Origin: Hyphomicrobiaceae bacterium
GTDB taxonomy: Bacteria > Pseudomonadota > Alphaproteobacteria > Rhizobiales > Hyphomicrobiaceae
NCBI GenBank assembly: GCA_022844225.1
Contig: JALHMC010000006.1
Span: 1 to 64,000 of the forward strand
Length of the DNA: 64,000 nt
Reading direction: 5' to 3'
A program made the position numbers and the translations under genes. The notes beneath the pieces are model-generated. The model searched no databases and was not told the origin of the DNA. It saw nothing but the letters and a program-made list of their open reading frames with translations. Position 1 is the first letter of the stretch; each line of letters begins with the position of its first letter. This document shows, one piece after another, positions 1 to 8,812 of this stretch.

Positions 1-38
1 GCGCCATCCAGAAAATGCCCCGCAAGGCGGCCGAGTGA
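1..38 (+). CDS. 3' end of upstream gene, probably CoxL/XdhA-type molybdopterin subunit (partial)
   Basis: Only the last 11 codons and a TGA stop at 36-38 are inside the window; the tail reads AIQKMPRKAAE. The next gene is a CoxM/XdhB-type FAD subunit starting 13 bases later behind a GGGAGAGAG ribosome site, so the two are almost certainly one operon. In this family the large molybdopterin subunit often ends in a helix containing a W-x-A-I-like segment and can directly precede the FAD subunit. The CoxL/XdhA assignment therefore rests mainly on context, and the small 2Fe-2S subunit is the alternative. Confidence 0.4.
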   Translation, partial: AIQKMPRKAAE

Positions 39-51
39 AGGGAGAGAGCAC

Positions 52-840
52 ATGTACGCATTCGACTATCGCCGGCCGCACTCGTTGAACGAGGCCGATC
101 TCGCACTAAAGGCCCATCCTGGCGCCAAGCTCCTTGCGGGTGGGCAGACGTTGATCCCGGCCATGAAGCTCCGTCTCGCCGAGCCGGGACATGTCGTCGA
201 TCTGGGCGCGATCGGCGACCTCAAGGGCATTGCGCAGCAAGCCGGCGCTGTTCGGATCGGTGCCATGACCACGCACGCAGCAGTCGCCGAATCGGCGGTC
301 GTGGCAGCGGCGCTTCCGGGCTTGGCGTCACTGGCGTCGGGCATCGGCGATCCTCATGTCCGCAATCGCGGCACGATCGGCGGTTCAGTCGCCAACAACG
401 ACCCCGGCGCGGATTATCCGGCGGCGGTCCTGGCGCTCGGAGCGACCGTCCACACGACGAAACGCGCGATCGGAGCGGATCAGTTCTTCGCCGGGCTGTT
501 CTCTACGGTGATTGAGGAGAACGAGATCATCACGCACATCGACTTTCCGGTGGCCGAGCGCTTCACCTATGCCAAGTTCGCTAACCCGGCCTCACGCTAT
601 GCGTTGGTCGGTGTGGCGGTGGCGAAGACGAAGTCTGGCGTCCGCGTGGCGGTGACGGGGGCGGGCGCCTCCGGTGTCTATCGCTTGGCGGAAGCCGAGA
701 AGGCGCTCGCCACCGATTTCTCGGCTAAGGCGGCCAACGGTGTGAAGGTCGACGCGTCGAACCTCATGTCCGATATGCATGCGGCGGCGGACTATCGCGC
801 TCATCTCATTGGCGTGATGCTGCGCCGCGCCATAGGCTAG
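52..840 (+). CDS. FAD-binding subunit of a xanthine dehydrogenase/CO dehydrogenase-family enzyme (CoxM-like)
   Basis: This 262-residue protein has the two FAD-binding signatures of the molybdenum hydroxylase medium subunit: AGGQTLIP near residues 29-36 and TIGGSVANNDPGADYPA near 107-123. The CoxM/XdhB C-terminal domain follows. In this family the subunit passes electrons from the 2Fe-2S subunit to FAD and then to the acceptor. The start has a good ribosome site (GGGAGAGAG) and lies 13 bases after the previous stop. A hairpin terminator follows at 872-904, so this is the last gene of its operon. The substrate cannot be read from this subunit; true CO dehydrogenase would require the active-site loop of the large subunit, which is outside the window. 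Confidence 0.9.
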   Translation: MYAFDYRRPHSLNEADLALKAHPGAKLLAGGQTLIPAMKLRLAEPGHVVDLGAIGDLKGIAQQAGAVRIGAMTTHAAVAESAVVAAALPGLASLASGIGDPHVRNRGTIGGSVANNDPGADYPAAVLALGATVHTTKRAIGADQFFAGLFSTVIEENEIITHIDFPVAERFTYAKFANPASRYALVGVAVAKTKSGVRVAVTGAGASGVYRLAEAEKALATDFSAKAANGVKVDASNLMSDMHAAADYRAHLIGVMLRRAIG

Positions 841-871
841 ACGAAGGCAGACAAGAAGACGGATGAAACGG

Positions 872-904
872 AGGCGGCGCTCGAGCGCCGCCTTTGCGTC
901 TTTT
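872..904 (+). terminator. Rho-independent terminator after the CoxM-like gene
   Basis: A perfect 9-bp stem (872-880 with 885-893, arm AGGCGGCGC) closes a TCGA loop and is followed by TTGCGTCTTTT. It starts 31 bases after the CoxM-like stop codon and fits an intrinsic terminator with an interrupted T tract. Confidence 0.75.
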
Positions 905-1005
905 GAGACTGAACGCTGTCGCACACGCCGTGCAGCGCGCCTGCTATCCACGTTGCGGAACTGCGGACCCGCAGGATCTCTGGCATCCAGGCAGACGTGA
1001 ATTAC

Positions 1006-2220
1006 CTACTGGCAATAGCTGCCCCGGCCGCCGCGATCCGCGAGATCGAAGTGGAAATGATTTCGGTGCGCTTCGTTCGCTTCCGGGCCGAGTGCTGTCG
1101 CGAAGCGCTGGCAGCCTGAGGTGTAGAGCACGCGGAGGAACCGCTGGCGGGCGTTCTGTGCGTCCGCGGCCGGTACGATTTTTGGTGGTTCCGCCTGCGC
1201 AGGTGCTGCTCCCGGCAATTCGGCCTTGGCTTTCGGCCCACCCAACCGGGACGGTTGCCCAAGCGTCATCCCTGAAGACGACTGGCTTTCGGCGTCGTCT
1301 GTCCCCAGGCCCCTGATGCTCGGCGTGCCGACGATGCCGCGCAGCCCTGTCAATCCATCAGCCGACGGTACCAGGCCGAGACTGTTCTGGCCGCCGTTGC
1401 GCTCGGCCAAGGTCGGTCCGGGCGTAGAGAGACCACGCTGCTTCTGCTGCTGAACCCGGGCGATGGCCTGCGCCTGAGCTTCGGCCTCGGCCTTGGCCCG
1501 TGCTGCGGCGTGGGCACGGGCAGCAGCTTCCGCTGCTGCTATGCGCGCCTTGATATCGCGCTCCGTCATTCCCCAATCCGCCATGAGGTCGACCGCACCT
1601 TGTCGGGCGAGTTGAAAACCCTTGATGTCGATTGCATTGGCGCGGCCGTGCTCGCTGAGGCGGCTCCGCTTGCGCCCATACGCATTGCGGCAGGAGTAGG
1701 AGCTCAACACCTCGATGCCGACCACCTGCTGACCGAGCAGTTTCTTGGCAGCGGGCTGCACGTCGATCTTCAGCCAGTCACCGAGTGCCGCGACCATCTC
1801 GCAGTTCACGATCGCCGCCTGCGAGAGTGAGACTTTGTTGATGCTGGTCAGTTGGACCGGGTAAGGCGTTCCGCATTCGCCTTCTCGGATTGGCTCCATC
1901 GGCGTGGCAACGGCATCGTATCGCGCCAGGATGGCGTTGCATCGCGCGCGCGCCGTTGCGATTTCGGTCTCGGTCCATCCCGGCTCGATGGGCACCGGCG
2001 CAGCGACGGCAGCGGGTGGCTGAGTGTTGCCTGGGAGAGAGGCTTGAGCGGCGCCGGGCGCGGCGGCAGGAGGGGCGGTCGCTTGCGCTATCAGCGTTGG
2101 CCTGACGTCGTGCATCGTGAGCGGCCACTGGGGGGTCTTCGCCGCGTGCGCTGGGATCAGAGGCAATGTGATCGCCGCGATGGCCAGCATGACGGTTTGT
2201 CTCGACGGCAATTCCAGCAT
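1006..2220 (-). CDS. Extensin-like C-terminal domain protein, secreted
   Basis: The protein starts with a clear signal peptide (hydrophobic VMLAIAAITLPLIPAHAA). It then has a Pro/Ala-rich linker and an extensin-like C-terminal fold. That fold is marked by paired cysteines (ARCNAIL, GECGTPYP, NCEMV, YSCRNAYG, SGCQRF, YCQ), the SEHGRANAIDI motif and the terminal HRNHFHFDLA motif, whose His/Asp residues resemble metal ligands of cell-wall peptidase-like folds. An Ala/Glu-rich, coiled-coil-prone segment and a low-complexity linker interrupt the domain in the middle, making it longer (404 aa) than many relatives. The ATG at 2220 is chosen because it puts the signal peptide at the N terminus; in-frame ATGs at 2244 and 2304 are possible. 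Its periplasmic role is unknown. Confidence 0.82.
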   Translation of the reverse strand: MLELPSRQTVMLAIAAITLPLIPAHAAKTPQWPLTMHDVRPTLIAQATAPPAAAPGAAQASLPGNTQPPAAVAAPVPIEPGWTETEIATARARCNAILARYDAVATPMEPIREGECGTPYPVQLTSINKVSLSQAAIVNCEMVAALGDWLKIDVQPAAKKLLGQQVVGIEVLSSYSCRNAYGRKRSRLSEHGRANAIDIKGFQLARQGAVDLMADWGMTERDIKARIAAAEAAARAHAAARAKAEAEAQAQAIARVQQQKQRGLSTPGPTLAERNGGQNSLGLVPSADGLTGLRGIVGTPSIRGLGTDDAESQSSSGMTLGQPSRLGGPKAKAELPGAAPAQAEPPKIVPAADAQNARQRFLRVLYTSGCQRFATALGPEANEAHRNHFHFDLADRGGRGSYCQ

Positions 2221-2468
2221 GAAGACCCCAGCTTCTCGGCACATGACCAGACCTACTGCCGGCGCGCGAACTGCACCGCGGCACATGCATCGAATCATCC
2301 GCATAATGCTTGAATCGATGCCTGTTAGATAGTGGCGTAATGCCCGGTGGATTGTGGCGGCCCCGGGGCAGCGGCCGCAGCTACCGACAAATCATCCAAC
2401 CTGCTGTAACGATCGTTGAGCAGGTGTTGTTCCGACAGCACGACGAGACGCGAAGTTGGGATTGAGAG

Positions 2469-3569
2469 ATGACGACCGGTGCCGAAAGCTCGAATAGAGA
2501 CACACTTGGTCTGGTACTCGACCGTACCAACGCGGCCGCCGTCGCGAGCTTGCAGCGGCCAGAGCGGCGCAACGCGATCTCGCAAGCCATGCAAGTAGCG
2601 CTCGCAGGTTGGTTTCGCCGATCGGCGCGCGATCCCGCCATATATGCTGTTACGCTGGGGTCAGCGCTCGACGGCGTGTTCTCTGAGGGCGGCGATGTGC
2701 TCGAACTCGCCGAGCTTGGCAGAACGGACCTCGCTGCAGCGCGCGAGGTGCTCGCCTCCGAGGCCAGCCTCTGCTGGCAGATCGAATGCTTCACGAAACC
2801 GACGGTCTCGTTGATCGACGGCGTGGTGGGGGGCACCGGCGTCGGACTGACACTTTACGGAACGCACCGTGTTGCCGGTGAGCGGTATTGCTTCAGTACG
2901 CCGGAAGCGGCAATCGGCCTCGTCCCCCGCTGTGGTATCGCACAGGCGTTCGCGCGCATGCCGGAGGGGATCGGGGTCTACCTTGGCCTCACGGGCGCGG
3001 ACGTCGGGCCTGCCGACGCTCTCGCACTCGGACTGGTCACGCATGTCATTCCGCAGTCCGAGCACGCCGCCATCCTGTCTCTGCTGGCGGATGCAGACCC
3101 CGTGGACCCGGTTCTCGACGCACGCCATCGCGAACCGGAAGAGGGGCCATTGCTGGCATCGGCGGCCCGCATATCACGATACTTCCATGCACCGTCTCTC
3201 TCGGACGTTCTAGCCCGTCTCGAGAAGCCCCACGCCGAAGACCGCGATTGGGCTGGTGCAACGGCAACCGTGCTGCGATCGAGGTCGCCGCTGGCGTTGG
3301 CGCTCACGTTCCGCGCGATCATCAGCGCGGCTAACCTCGATATCCGCGAGACGCTGATCCAGGACTTCAGGATGGCATCGCGCCTTATCGAGGAGGCGGA
3401 TTTCCAAGAGGGAGTGCGAGCGACATGGGTAGACGCGGACAGGCAGCCGCGCTGGCGGCATCGTCGTGTTGAGGATGTGCCGGACGCCGTCGTTGAGGCG
3501 TACTTCGCGCCGCTGAGCGGGGAAGATCTTGCGCTGCCCCTGCGCCGAGAGATGGAGGCGGCACGCTGA
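2469..3569 (+). CDS. Enoyl-CoA hydratase/isomerase family protein, 3-hydroxyisobutyryl-CoA hydrolase-like
   Basis: At 366 aa with a long C-terminal extension it has the size of 3-hydroxyisobutyryl-CoA hydrolases (valine degradation) rather than short crotonases. The oxyanion-hole segments are seen as SEGGDV (about 72-77) and GGTGVGL (121-127), and the PEAAIGLVP segment follows. Glu146 matches the retained catalytic Glu of the family. The second catalytic acid (Asp in the usual PDVGG) is Arg154 here, in PRCGI. The crotonase fold and family are clear, but hydrolase activity is uncertain. It stands alone on this strand, between the extensin-like gene and ldtR. The ATG at 2469 has only a weak ribosome site. 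Confidence 0.8.
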   Translation: MTTGAESSNRDTLGLVLDRTNAAAVASLQRPERRNAISQAMQVALAGWFRRSARDPAIYAVTLGSALDGVFSEGGDVLELAELGRTDLAAAREVLASEASLCWQIECFTKPTVSLIDGVVGGTGVGLTLYGTHRVAGERYCFSTPEAAIGLVPRCGIAQAFARMPEGIGVYLGLTGADVGPADALALGLVTHVIPQSEHAAILSLLADADPVDPVLDARHREPEEGPLLASAARISRYFHAPSLSDVLARLEKPHAEDRDWAGATATVLRSRSPLALALTFRAIISAANLDIRETLIQDFRMASRLIEEADFQEGVRATWVDADRQPRWRHRRVEDVPDAVVEAYFAPLSGEDLALPLRREMEAAR

Positions 3570-3819
3570 CACCCGGCAATCCCTCGACGCGAAACCGCTC
3601 TGTCGCTTCAAAGCTGTCGTCGGTAGAAGAACCGGTCGTTCAACGGGCCGATACCAGTCAAAACCGCGACACGATCCTCGATCTATCGATTAACGTCCTG
3701 TTCAGTATGTCTTTTAGCGCAAGATTTAATTTCCTCCTCTAGGTTCACCCCACGACCCGGCCGCACACGAACAACAGAAGAGTCGGGCTAAGCTTCAGGC
3801 AGAACCGAAGGCAGGAACA

Positions 3820-4329
3820 ATGACAGTTGCGTTGGATCTCGGGCGCGCGCGCGCACCAGCGAAAGACGAGTCGTTTCGCAGCGACTATCTCCAAGCGCTG
3901 CGGCTGATCGAGCGGCTCCACCGCCTCCTCCTTGATGTGATCAAGGACGAGTTCGACCGCGTCGGGGGAGCGGAACTAAACAGCGTCCAGGCACTGCTGC
4001 TCTACAACATCGGCGAAAGCGAGTTGACGGCGGGCGAGTTGAAGACGCGTGGCTACTATCTCGGCTCCAACGTCTCCTACAACCTGAAGAAGCTCGTCGA
4101 CATGGGCTATCTTCACTACAAGCGGTCCGAGGTCGATCGTCGCTCGGTGCGCGTCAGCCTCACTCAGAAGGGCAAGGATGCCTGCGACGTGGTCAACGCC
4201 CTCTACCAGCGCCAGCTCGGCTCGATCGAGGCGGTCGGCGAGGTCAACCGCGGTGACGTCCAGGAACTGAACAAGTCGCTCGTTCGCCTCGAGCGCTTCT
4301 GGTCCGACCAGATCCGCTATCGCCTGTGA
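3820..4329 (+). CDS. ldtR: MarR-family winged-helix regulator, LdtR type
   Basis: The 169-residue protein has the MarR fold: an N-terminal dimerisation helix, a recognition-helix region (ELKTRGYYLGSNVSYNLKKLVDMGYL), a wing with EVDRRSVRVSLTQKG, and C-terminal helices. The sequence closely resembles LdtR of rhizobia and Liberibacter, a small-molecule-responsive regulator reported to control an L,D-transpeptidase gene and stress tolerance. No L,D-transpeptidase gene lies in this window. It is preceded by a 250-base gap with AT-richer sequence at 3700-3740 that may hold its promoter. The convergent rcdA downstream is a frequent neighbour in alphaproteobacteria (recalled, not checked). Confidence 0.85.
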   Translation: MTVALDLGRARAPAKDESFRSDYLQALRLIERLHRLLLDVIKDEFDRVGGAELNSVQALLLYNIGESELTAGELKTRGYYLGSNVSYNLKKLVDMGYLHYKRSEVDRRSVRVSLTQKGKDACDVVNALYQRQLGSIEAVGEVNRGDVQELNKSLVRLERFWSDQIRYRL

Positions 4330-4388
4330 TGTCCAAACAGTGACCGAGGCTGCCCGGCAACGGGACACCTCGGCACGTTGGGGCAATT

Positions 4389-4925
4389 CTACCTCTGTGC
4401 CGCCCGTGCGGGCGCGAAAGCGGCAGACAGTCGATTGACCTGCTCGGCGACGGGATTGGGCACGATCTCGTCGACCACGGCCTCCGGATGCTCCAGCGCC
4501 CGGTCGAGATGAGTGATCCGGTCGTGCAGAGCGAAGCTGGCCTCGATCAAGTCCTTGAGTTTGTCGGGTAGCTGCGCGAATCCCTGCACGTGCTGCGGAC
4601 GACCAATCGCGGTCAACCTCAGGCGACGGCGCTTCACGCGCGCCTCCTCTGGTCCGATCTCGCCGGCCTTTAAGGCCCGCCGAATGACGAGCCAAGAGGC
4701 CAGTTCCAGCAATCGGGTCGTCAATCGCATGCTTTCCGAGGCATAGAGCATGCTCGAAGCTGGCCCGATCGCCTTCGAATCGCGACGACCCTGACCCTCG
4801 AGGTAATTGGCGGTCGCCTCGACGAGCGCCATGCCTTCCTGGAACACCTGATCGAACTGCTGAGAGCTGGCGAACCGCTCCGCGAAGGAAATGGTGACGC
4901 CCATGCCCGTTGCCACGCTACCCAC
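4389..4925 (-). CDS. rcdA: RcdA-type cell-cycle adaptor (DUF1465)
   Basis: This 178-residue protein is all-helical and matches the DUF1465/RcdA family in length and in segments such as SFAERFASSQQFDQVFQEGM and TRLLELASWLVIRRALKAGEI. In Caulobacter, RcdA is an adaptor that works with CpdR to deliver CtrA and other substrates to the ClpXP protease at the cell pole. Conservation of that role here is inferred from the family. The C-terminal part after about residue 150 is Ala/Pro/Arg-rich and probably disordered, as in the Caulobacter protein. An internal ATG at 4904 (MGVTISFAERF) is an equally plausible start. Confidence 0.85.
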   Translation of the reverse strand: MGSVATGMGVTISFAERFASSQQFDQVFQEGMALVEATANYLEGQGRRDSKAIGPASSMLYASESMRLTTRLLELASWLVIRRALKAGEIGPEEARVKRRRLRLTAIGRPQHVQGFAQLPDKLKDLIEASFALHDRITHLDRALEHPEAVVDEIVPNPVAEQVNRLSAAFAPARAAQR

Positions 4926-5284
4926 TTGTCACCTCGATACCTGAACTGGTGCCCGAACAGGGCTTCACTCGATTACCCGTCATCGGCGCTGCTGTGAAGG
5001 GGAGCATCGCCAAGACGGGTTAAGGACCTGTCTCGAAATGAGCACTTTGAATGCGCGAATTATGAGGCGGCGGAAAAAATTGAGCCGCCCGGGGGCGGCT
5101 CCGAAGTCGAACAGGGAAGCGTCAAGCGGAGTGGACAGGCCACTCGAACCCAGAAGCTCTGGATGGCGACAAGTTAGCCCAACAAGGTAAACCTGCCCTT
5201 AACGTCGAACGCTTCGTCAACGGTGCCGAATTAAGCATTGCCGGCGTAGGGCGCCGTTCGGAGGGTCCCGAAGAGCGTCCGCCG
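4926..5284. other. Intergenic region between rcdA and the DUF1192 gene
   Basis: This 359-base stretch separates two minus-strand genes. It holds a minus-strand terminator at 5074-5101. The part at 4926-5073 should contain the rcdA promoter, and 5102-5284 is the 3' untranslated part of the DUF1192 transcript. No supported small gene or tRNA was seen. Confidence 0.5.
5074..5101 (-). terminator. Rho-independent terminator reading leftwards, after the DUF1192 gene
   Basis: On the minus strand an 8-bp GC-rich stem (5082-5089 with 5094-5101, arm GAGCCGCC) with a 4-base loop is followed by AATTTTTT. It is the first good stop signal after the DUF1192 gene, about 180 bases downstream of that stop codon. 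Confidence 0.75.
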
Positions 5285-5476
5285 TCAGGTGGCCTTGAAC
5301 AGCGCGTTCGCCGCGGCCGAATGCGCTTTCTTGGCTGCGATTTCGGTCTTGATCCGCGCAATCTCCGCTTCGAGTACGCCCACCCGAGCTTCAAGCTCCG
5401 CCACCGCCAGTGTCGAGAGGGGCTCGCCGATCACGATGGCGGCCTTTTGCTTGCCTTGTGCCTCGTCCCAATCCAT
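5285..5476 (-). CDS. DUF1192 family small protein
   Basis: The protein is 63 aa and opens with MDWDEAQGK. It then has a single amphipathic coiled-coil helix (LAVAELEARVGVLEAEIARIKTEIAAKKAH), the typical layout of DUF1192 proteins of alphaproteobacteria. The ATG at 5476 is chosen because GGAGG lies 6 bases upstream and the family begins with the DW motif; a longer form from 5515 is less likely. The function is unknown. Its proximity to rcdA and divergence from the quinone oxidoreductase gene are typical of the order as I recall it. Confidence 0.82.
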   Translation of the reverse strand: MDWDEAQGKQKAAIVIGEPLSTLAVAELEARVGVLEAEIARIKTEIAAKKAHSAAANALFKAT

Positions 5477-5592
5477 CCGAGCCTCCATCCGTTTCGCGCT
5501 AGTCGACACAAACACGTGCCACCGCTTGTCTCAACCCGTCGCAACGGGCATTGAGGCCAAAGAAAGTTCGCGAGAGCAAGCCGGAGGACGCC

Positions 5593-6591
5593 ATGACCGA
5601 TCTGCCCGCTACCATGACCGCTATCGTCATCGACGGAAAAGGTGGCCCCGAGGTTCTCGTCCCGGCCGAGATGCCCGTACCGCGCCCTTCGGCTGGGCAG
5701 ACCCTGGTGAAGGTCGCCGCTGCCGGCGTCAATCGGCCGGATGTGCAGCAGCGCATTGGGGCCTACCCGCCGCCACCGGGGCACTCACCTCTGCCCGGTC
5801 TCGAGATCGCAGGCGTTGTCGTTGCTGTGGGCGAAGCTGTCCGGCGCTGGCGACCCGGCGATAAGGTCTGCGCGCTGGTCAATGGCGGCGGCTATGCTCC
5901 CTATTGCATCGCCGAGGACGTCCAGACATTGCCCGTGCCCGCCGGCATCTCAATGACCGACGCGGCCGGCCTGCCCGAGACCGTCTTCACCGTCTGGAAC
6001 AATGTCTTCGAGCGCGGCCGCCTCGGACCCGGCGAGTGGTTCCTCGTCCATGGCGGCACCAGCGGCATCGGCACCTGCGCCATCCAGATGGCAAAGGCCT
6101 TCGGCGCCCGGGTGATTGCCACGGCCGGTAGCACGGACAAGGTCGCCGCGTGCCGAAGCCTCGGCGCCGACGCCGCAATCGACTACCGGACCCAGGATTT
6201 CGTCAAGGAGGTCCGAACGGCGACCGGCGGCCACGGCGCCGACGTCATTCTCGACATGGTCGGCGGCGACTACACCGAGCGCAATATCGTCGCGGCGGCA
6301 GAAGACGGCCGCATCGTCCAGATCGCGGCGCTCGGCGGCGCCGAAGCCAAAATCAACGTCGCCCGCCTGATGATGAAGCGCGTCACGCTGACGGGTTCCA
6401 CTTTGCGGCCGCGAACCAGGGCCGTGAAGGCAGGATTCGCACGAGAGATCGAAGCCCGCGTCTGGCCGCTCGTCGAGGCCGGGCGGTTAAAGGTTTTGGT
6501 CGATTCGACCTTCCCCCTCACCAACGCAGCCGATGCCCACCGGCGCATGGAGACGAGCCAGCATATCGGCAAAATTGTCCTCGTGATCTGA
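5593..6591 (+). CDS. NAD(P)H:quinone oxidoreductase, zinc-free MDR family (PIG3/zeta-crystallin-like)
   Basis: The 332-residue protein has the MDR GroES-like N domain (GVNRPDVQQRIGAYPPPPG, near residues 35-57) and a Rossmann nucleotide-binding domain with HGGTSGIGTCAIQMAKAFGA (about 145-165). The catalytic- and structural-zinc cysteines of alcohol dehydrogenases are absent, as expected for quinone oxidoreductases. It probably reduces quinones or enones with NADPH in the cytosol. The ATG at 5593 has GGAGG 7 bases upstream; the longer frame from 5551 overlaps the divergent DUF1192 promoter and is rejected. The DHA2 exporter gene follows 113 bases later on the same strand. Confidence 0.88.
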   Translation: MTDLPATMTAIVIDGKGGPEVLVPAEMPVPRPSAGQTLVKVAAAGVNRPDVQQRIGAYPPPPGHSPLPGLEIAGVVVAVGEAVRRWRPGDKVCALVNGGGYAPYCIAEDVQTLPVPAGISMTDAAGLPETVFTVWNNVFERGRLGPGEWFLVHGGTSGIGTCAIQMAKAFGARVIATAGSTDKVAACRSLGADAAIDYRTQDFVKEVRTATGGHGADVILDMVGGDYTERNIVAAAEDGRIVQIAALGGAEAKINVARLMMKRVTLTGSTLRPRTRAVKAGFAREIEARVWPLVEAGRLKVLVDSTFPLTNAADAHRRMETSQHIGKIVLVI

Positions 6592-6704
6592 TGGCGGGGC
6601 CGCCGTCGCCTGCGGTGGCCACAGAGACGCGGCCCTGGTGTTTCCTCTGGTTGCGCACTTGGGCCCGTGCCACCGTCCGGGCTGAACCGGCAAGGCGAGG
6701 TTGA

Positions 6705-8228
6705 ATGACGGCGGCGGTGGCGACGGAGGCGAGCGAGCAGATCGGCGTGGGCCGCCGCTATCTCATCCTGTTCTCGTGCGTTCTCACCGTCGCTCTGTAT
6801 TTTACCTCGATCCTGGTCGCCTCCACCGTTCTGCCCCAGATGCAGGGCTCGTTCTCCGCGACCCCCGACGAAATCTCGTGGACGGTCACTTTCAATATCC
6901 TGGCCACCGCCATTGCCATGCCCATGACCGGCTGGCTGGTGACTCGCTTCGGGCGGTCGACCGTCATGATCTGGTCGACGGGCATCTTTGCCGCGACCAT
7001 GGTTCTGTGCGGACAGGCCTCCTCGATTGAGGAGCTCGTTTTCTGGCGCATTGTTCAGGGTGCCGCCGGTGCGCCGAGCGTGCCCCTCGTCCAGACCATT
7101 CTGCTGGACGTCTTCCCACCCCGCCAGCACCGCATGGTGCTCGGCATGTACGGCATGGGGGTCACGCTCGGACCGATCATCGGCCCGGCTCTGGGCGGCT
7201 ACTTGGCCGAACTCGCCACCTGGCGCTGGGCCTTTCATGTCCTGTTTCCGGTTGGGGCCATCGCGACCGTCGGACTGGCGGCGTCGCTTCCCCGCGATGG
7301 CAAGAAGGGTCCGCTCTATTTCAGTTGGGCGGGCTTCATCATGCTTTCGGTGGCGATCGGGGCGCTGCAATGGATGCTGGCAAGGGGCCAGCGGCTCGAT
7401 TGGTTCGATTCGCTCGAAATTCAGGTGTCGCTGGCCGTCAGCGTGCTCGCCTTCTATCTTTTCGTCGCCCACAGCCTGACCGCTACTCGGCCGTTCCTCG
7501 ACTTGCGGCTACTGCTCAATCGCAACTACCTGTTCGGTATTCTGCTGATCACCGCTTTCGGCATGCTCAACTTCACGCCGATGGTGCTTCTGCCGACCCT
7601 CATGCGCGTGCACCTCGGCTTCCCTGATGCGCTGGTCGGGCAAGTGATCGGCGCGCGTGGCGTCGGCGGACTGATCGGCTTTTTTGCCGTCATCTTCATG
7701 TCGCGCATCGATCCACGCGCGACCATCGCCATCGGCTTTCTACTGCAGGCGGTGGCGGGCTACGGCCTCATGCACATGGACGTCAACGTCACCGCTTGGG
7801 AACTCGAGCTGAACGGGATGGTGCAGGGATTGTCCAGCGGCATTCTCGTCGTCGCCCTCACGCTCGTGTCCTTCGACGGCATCTCGCGCGAAAAAATGCC
7901 TGAGGCCTTGGCCCTCTATCACCTTCTGCGCAACATCGGCGCGAGCTTTTTCATCTCGCTCTCCGTGGCCGAGGTGATCCGCTACACCGGCATCAACTAT
8001 GCTCAGCTTTCCGAGCACTTGAGCCCTTATAACCGCTCGCTCGCGCTACCCTGGGTGACCGGGCTTTGGGAGGTCGGCGCGGCGCCGAGCTTGCAGCGAC
8101 TGAGCCACGAGATCGCGCGCCAGTCCGCCGTGATCGCCTACATCAACACGTTCGGGTTGTTCACGGTCGTGTCGGCTGCGGCGGTGCCGCTGGTCATCAT
8201 GCTGAAGCGTCCACGCATGCCCAGTTGA
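6705..8228 (+). CDS. DHA2-family MFS multidrug exporter (EmrB/QacA type, 14 TM)
   Basis: The 507-residue protein has about 14 hydrophobic segments. The DHA2 hallmark motifs are present: motif A-like GWLVTRFGRSTVMIWSTG after TM2, and motif C-like GMGVTLGPIIGPALGGYL in TM5. EmrB/QacA pumps use the proton gradient to expel lipophilic drugs, often with a periplasmic adaptor (EmrA) encoded next door. No EmrA or outer-membrane channel gene is adjacent here, so it may act alone or with distant partners. The start at 6705 has GCGAGG upstream. The substrate is unknown. Confidence 0.88.
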   Translation: MTAAVATEASEQIGVGRRYLILFSCVLTVALYFTSILVASTVLPQMQGSFSATPDEISWTVTFNILATAIAMPMTGWLVTRFGRSTVMIWSTGIFAATMVLCGQASSIEELVFWRIVQGAAGAPSVPLVQTILLDVFPPRQHRMVLGMYGMGVTLGPIIGPALGGYLAELATWRWAFHVLFPVGAIATVGLAASLPRDGKKGPLYFSWAGFIMLSVAIGALQWMLARGQRLDWFDSLEIQVSLAVSVLAFYLFVAHSLTATRPFLDLRLLLNRNYLFGILLITAFGMLNFTPMVLLPTLMRVHLGFPDALVGQVIGARGVGGLIGFFAVIFMSRIDPRATIAIGFLLQAVAGYGLMHMDVNVTAWELELNGMVQGLSSGILVVALTLVSFDGISREKMPEALALYHLLRNIGASFFISLSVAEVIRYTGINYAQLSEHLSPYNRSLALPWVTGLWEVGAAPSLQRLSHEIARQSAVIAYINTFGLFTVVSAAAVPLVIMLKRPRMPS

Positions 8229-8329
8229 CGAACTGGCGCCAACGGCCGAGTCGACCACGAACAGAGGATGCAGCCCGTGGTGGCGCAGGCAACGTCTCAG
8301 CTGGCCGAAGCTTCACGTCGGATATTGTT

Positions 8330-8812
8330 CTAGGCGTCCGACGCCACGTGCCGCGCCAGTTTGTCGAGGGTCTGGTAGCCAAGTTCGACGGCACCGAACC
8401 CGATCGTCGCATCGCGTTGCTCCGGGCTGGGATGAAGTTGCCGCAGCGTCACGACCGTCTTGCCGTCCTCCTGGGCGTCGAGCGTGACGGTCACGCGAAA
8501 TCTTTCCGGGGCGTCGTCCTGGTCCGGGCCGTGGTCGAAAACGAGACGCGAGGGCACCGCGATGTCGCGAAAGGCGATGCGGTTGCCGTATCGCGTACCG
8601 TCGGGACTGACGTAATCGAACTGCCATTGCCCACCGGCTCGCACGTCGGCCCCCCGGCTATCCACCGTAAAGCCCTCTGGCCCGAACCACCGCACGAGGT
8701 GATGCACGCCGGTCCAGGCGGCGAACACACGCTCGCGCGGCGCCGCGACGACCAGCGCCAGCACGATCTCCCGGTCGAGTGCCCAGATTTCCAACGGATC
8801 AGTGGTCGACAT
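8330..8812 (-). CDS. SRPBCC (AHSA1-like) domain protein
   Basis: The 160 residues form one Bet v1-like START fold. Recognisable parts are VVAAPRERVFAAWTGVHHLVRWFGPEGF (about 22-49), the GGQWQFDYVSPDG strand pair and the C-terminal long helix GYQTLDKLARHVA. Such proteins bind hydrophobic ligands or act as stress proteins; neither ligand nor partner can be read from the sequence. It is convergent with the DHA2 exporter, with about 100 bases between stop codons. No ArsR regulator, a frequent partner of AHSA1 genes, is next to it. Confidence 0.82.
   Translation of the reverse strand: MSTTDPLEIWALDREIVLALVVAAPRERVFAAWTGVHHLVRWFGPEGFTVDSRGADVRAGGQWQFDYVSPDGTRYGNRIAFRDIAVPSRLVFDHGPDQDDAPERFRVTVTLDAQEDGKTVVTLRQLHPSPEQRDATIGFGAVELGYQTLDKLARHVASDA

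Noticed and set aside
5102-5170. TTCGA-containing stretch resembling a tRNA T-arm
   Set aside because: No symmetrical stem or acceptor pairing could be found around it.
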